Origin: Candidatus Zixiibacteriota bacterium
GTDB lineage: Bacteria; Zixibacteria; MSB-5A5; GN15; JAAZOE01
DNA length: 7,373 bases
Direction of reading: 5' to 3'
Assembly: GCA_028700875.1 (NCBI GenBank)
Contig: JAQVRW010000149.1
Location: 1-7,373, forward strand
Shown: in pieces, positions 6,801-7,373 of the stretch
How the letters are laid out: each line of letters opens with the position of its first letter
How positions within the stretch are numbered: position 1 is the first letter of the stretch
Program-made: the position numbers and the translations under genes
Notes under the pieces: model-generated
Databases searched by the model: none
What the model saw: the letters and a program-made list of their open reading frames with translations, nothing else
Told to the model about the DNA's origin: nothing

Positions 6801-7373
6801 CCGGGCATACGATTTGGCAATATCGACCAGGACATTCTCCCGGAGCGCGGGAGCCATATAGTTGACCCGGTTGTCGGCAGCATCCCGCGCGTTATAGAAT
6901 TTAAGCATTTCCTCGACCCCGGCCGCCGTATCGCCCGGACTGTATTTTCGCCACGCATCGATCCGGGAATCCCCCCAGATCTTCTGCTGGTATTTCAGGC
7001 CCTGGGGGTTGTAAAACGCCGACGGCCGGTCAACATACGTCTCCAACAACGTGGACGCCGCCACCGTTACGTCGGGCATCGTCACCGGTGACGTCCCGGT
7101 CCGATTGTTCAGGGCCGAGGCGTGCCGCAGATTGTCGGCGGCCGTCAGTGGATCGGTCGTCCCGGCCGATGCGACGGGAGGCGGGGCCAGGATCGCGCCC
7201 GCCCCGAACCCGGCCCCGATCGGCAGGGTGCCCAGATTGATATCGGTCTCCCGGAGGAGACCGCCGGCCGCGGCCGACCCGATCGACGGCTGGTTCACCA
7301 GCGTCTTCAGCGTCTGGGCCGCCCCGGTCGCCGCCGCCATCCCGTCGGTCGGGATGGTGACCGGAGATCCGGT
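855..7373 (-). CDS. Giant cysteine-free multidomain protein of unknown family, N-terminus outside window
   Basis: At least 2,172 codons, in one frame without interruption to a TGA at 857-855. The first in-window Met is at 7340-7338, but 11 more open codons precede it to the edge and no ribosome site is visible, so the true start is probably outside. Numbering from that Met: 1-285 largely helical; 285-375 Pro/Ala-rich linker with a mildly hydrophobic GVGLGAGIGIPVTMYL stretch (299-318); 400-725 helical, with possible repeats of an earlier segment; 734-751, 860-887 and 896-937 Gly/Ala-rich hydrophobic patches; about 1220-1350 beta-rich; about 1476-1845 helical and highly charged; 1848-1907 and 2025-2063 proline-rich linkers; 2065-2068 GGGG, then a basic domain to 2161. 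I saw no Walker, HExxH or other catalytic motif. The protein is rich in Gln, Thr, Arg and Asp and has no cysteine in the visible part. Size, composition and linkers suggest a virion, delivered or cell-surface protein. A tape-measure protein is less likely given the linkers and the mix of domains. I do not recognise the family. Confidence 0.93.
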   Translation of the reverse strand, partial: TGSPVTIPTDGMAAATGAAQTLKTLVNQPSIGSAAAGGLLRETDINLGTLPIGAGFGAGAILAPPPVASAGTTDPLTAADNLRHASALNNRTGTSPVTMPDVTVAASTLLETYVDRPSAFYNPQGLKYQQKIWGDSRIDAWRKYSPGDTAAGVEEMLKFYNARDAADNRVNYMAPALRENVLVDIAKSYARSPALATQFDQVYQETANIQSLPLDTQFGQIRAMMPDQEVTALASIVQAATAAGTPLSESQQEQYRTMVRSYDDRGLFDHTAAITADQMLQQLDANQAVSRPAIALPSPSVTASTPLPPGVGLGAGIGIPVTMYLTAMMQSPATPVDIRPIPLSGAGNAAVTEWNEMLAGRRPVPVPEVAIAPSAPPEHTLFTSQASIASLGGDGSLQTATATPLTIKDGEAAWQTVSATLTQYVSHSDTIPQQVQTDLKQVVERDIQWGSDIDKRRAIQYIDDYAKMADRTSRIDTLFATAQAENRDPTETEIRDAYRLVTEVGKYDTAVARQYKTLVHDYEVKKYVDAGIGTLQDYGDSMQQAEIDKRIGGLNAAIGQFDNPDLKTYYQAIPSGIMQAAPLIKETNRLFGIDLSQDVGALTQDGMLTDDWLQQSIAAKEKEIDTRLAGMPAAYRDEMKQNSRNALEYYAIMSAANRLTTDARTSAISDADLTARSQALRDRMTTFDKTSGMTLFTAQETYTNLATGTTGPSGPTYGDQVIQGIADRQGEQFNEQMFRQGVAKIPVVGGVVATGMFGLEGLGKWGETVVQQQDGLVQHMVDATPISGILGAMQAPATLAREAHIGFAHPQHQGITVEMPEFKAFALGLDDTVGMETREWFTGQKTSELAAGVRDTVVGDPSDVHHGPRSFAAGAAGVGTGVLSLPSMGATLGMVSMMESPSTLTKITAGGVGRFAGSTLHYVTSDPFGAIAEMGGGVLAGVAGPRALSAVTPKGFTVGTRTFNPSRRITESRPFQAFEQERLIRQVHPDQRGVVRDAFSVGKMVRTLDDTQPNISAEGVLGGMPETVQKAMITVSREAEGPHMIGGKSVADSLITNRGMEVDEAYRAMGGRVTDDGVATINVYAENPDAFAAAFRQNVVKNVEQENLFRNVEKYHRPAEPTTTIHKPWMDSSSDIPRQVQEARAALGERSTQEVSPVDLQKYREAGAIPTDVIPQELQNVYRRLGTSVDDTVQTIPLDDIFGKETGQRQPWRPGRTGRADEIQGVGNAIDVATPGIRFFTRTERSGDVSHLVSVVDESSPTPTVITINRANVVDGVINPGHGILRLYPVEAAKPRVSIGDRILGPKGLEPTVTGFPARDAPIDVTRQVLNRGAKPGEIPTTVTIDGVKFQNPADFFGRVLPEEIWMSGRMQQENALHTSGRFGVRGALQDRYTDVVNVYRTHQFRRSPVRQDADQVIAFVNTLDDASGSSRVVVPEPVQAAMRRIGERDAGSAHPTIAESMPVNDVRQYADRGQQQRPTLTTVTKRDRTVEQQTHQTLTDRIDSDFYDLLSGAQATARAKEFEMGGFGKSAATHPDVLDLAALDRDVATLGRMQNDLDSLISDHIAGGYYRAKATSAAHEYQRMLAEPDRLWSDFDQDLYAQNVRISERGGSGGPEWAMLQSARDLVDSALTRQTAVRDVRAGLRAKTLADVARARPRSIRDRVFGRRSDVQTIDAIDARVDAIQRDPHLSRQRDALYREETGLTTTVNMLQSPAKQQVWQGGALVDDIVSLAPDTVTTLRAVPTRYVRKHTTAVPEVAETMTQQNLRTYLKGAEDYLTDLHQQRMQVEQSPRNTVGRLVREYERRTGEDRAPIIQAEREYVQAKLTPPVQNEILATQQEYLATVREWLDATKRRQIPGDGPVQDLDGVPGPARVDPIQRRDVPDRAPVSPVPAPEPRPALTAAAGSSSGGSPASGQVLLTDISSHPVSKRTGVAQEYFWEEAVARPVHPTSSIVPRFALMLGTGGAFGLTHPGTQQIDIAVPQMTKPAVMLGVTSDLARSTELLPDIRTSTTLAATGVQSAVVPQQAVATASPGIVRPAPAAARPPTRPVIPTVRSPSPLAPPIRLPRIALPEGGGGKKAKKPVKTGIRKMVQPIATADQMIGKGVFSITFNHLAMDQDTVNQWRIGSAGRRTVTMARTERRTQVADHIGDTLAMVTSPKRSRKIRGLVF
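869..883. repeat. Short perfect hairpin in the last codons of the giant gene
   Basis: CCCGGA and TCCGGG (869-874 and 878-883) form a six-base GC-rich stem with a three-base loop, within the final codons of the giant gene. The T6 tract begins 27 bases further on, too far for a bacterial-type terminator. It may slow 3' exonuclease decay of the long message or be an accident of codon choice. Confidence 0.3.

Noticed and set aside
855..7373. Giant protein as a classical tail tape-measure protein
   Set aside because: Length and hydrophobic patches would fit, but the several proline-rich linkers, the beta-rich centre, the basic C-terminal domain and the lack of any neighbouring tail or baseplate gene argue against it. 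It cannot be fully excluded.
1..7373. CRISPR array, tRNA, rRNA, insertion sequence or long direct repeats
   Set aside because: Reading both strands showed no regularly spaced repeats, no cloverleaf or rRNA signature, and no transposase or terminal inverted repeats. Recurring short words such as CGATCG and CCCGGTC reflect GC-rich codon use.

Overview
The window is a single-direction block: everything coding lies on the minus strand, so the biological order runs from the right edge to the left. It starts inside one very large gene (7373 down to 855, open at the right edge, at least 2,172 codons in the window). A short AT-rich intergenic gap of about 106 bases follows. It holds a T6 tract, an archaeal-type TATA box and a small palindrome. 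Then come three short, tightly packed genes: two related two-helix membrane proteins (748-425 and 420-163) and the start of a secreted or surface protein with a clear Sec signal peptide (152 down to the left edge, truncated).

The organism or element looks archaeal. Each small gene has a strong Shine-Dalgarno of the GGAGGTGAT/GGTGA kind. The intergenic promoter has a TATA box about 25 bases before the expected start, and the big gene is followed by a plain T tract rather than a bacterial hairpin-plus-T terminator. The DNA is GC-rich and the proteins are not strongly acidic, which speaks against haloarchaea. A GC-rich methanogen such as a member of Methanomicrobiales, or a virus/provirus of one, is my best guess, but this is inference and no host marker gene is present.

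No protein here belongs to a family I can name with certainty. The giant protein reads like a structural or delivered protein, not an enzyme. It has long helical stretches with possible internal repeats, several proline-rich linkers, Gly/Ala-rich hydrophobic patches in the middle, a beta-rich central part and a compact basic C-terminal domain. It contains not a single cysteine in the visible part. The two small membrane proteins are recognisable paralogs of each other and have the two-hydrophobic-helix layout and tandem arrangement known for the major coat proteins of spindle-shaped archaeal viruses. Taken together, the most economical reading is a virion or surface-structure module of an archaeal virus, provirus or related element: a giant virion or entry protein, a pair of coat-like membrane proteins and an exported protein. 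This remains a hypothesis; no integrase, replication, packaging or tail gene is in the window to confirm it.

There are no tRNA or rRNA genes, CRISPR arrays, insertion sequences or long DNA repeats that I can see, and no gene-free stretch above 300 bases.
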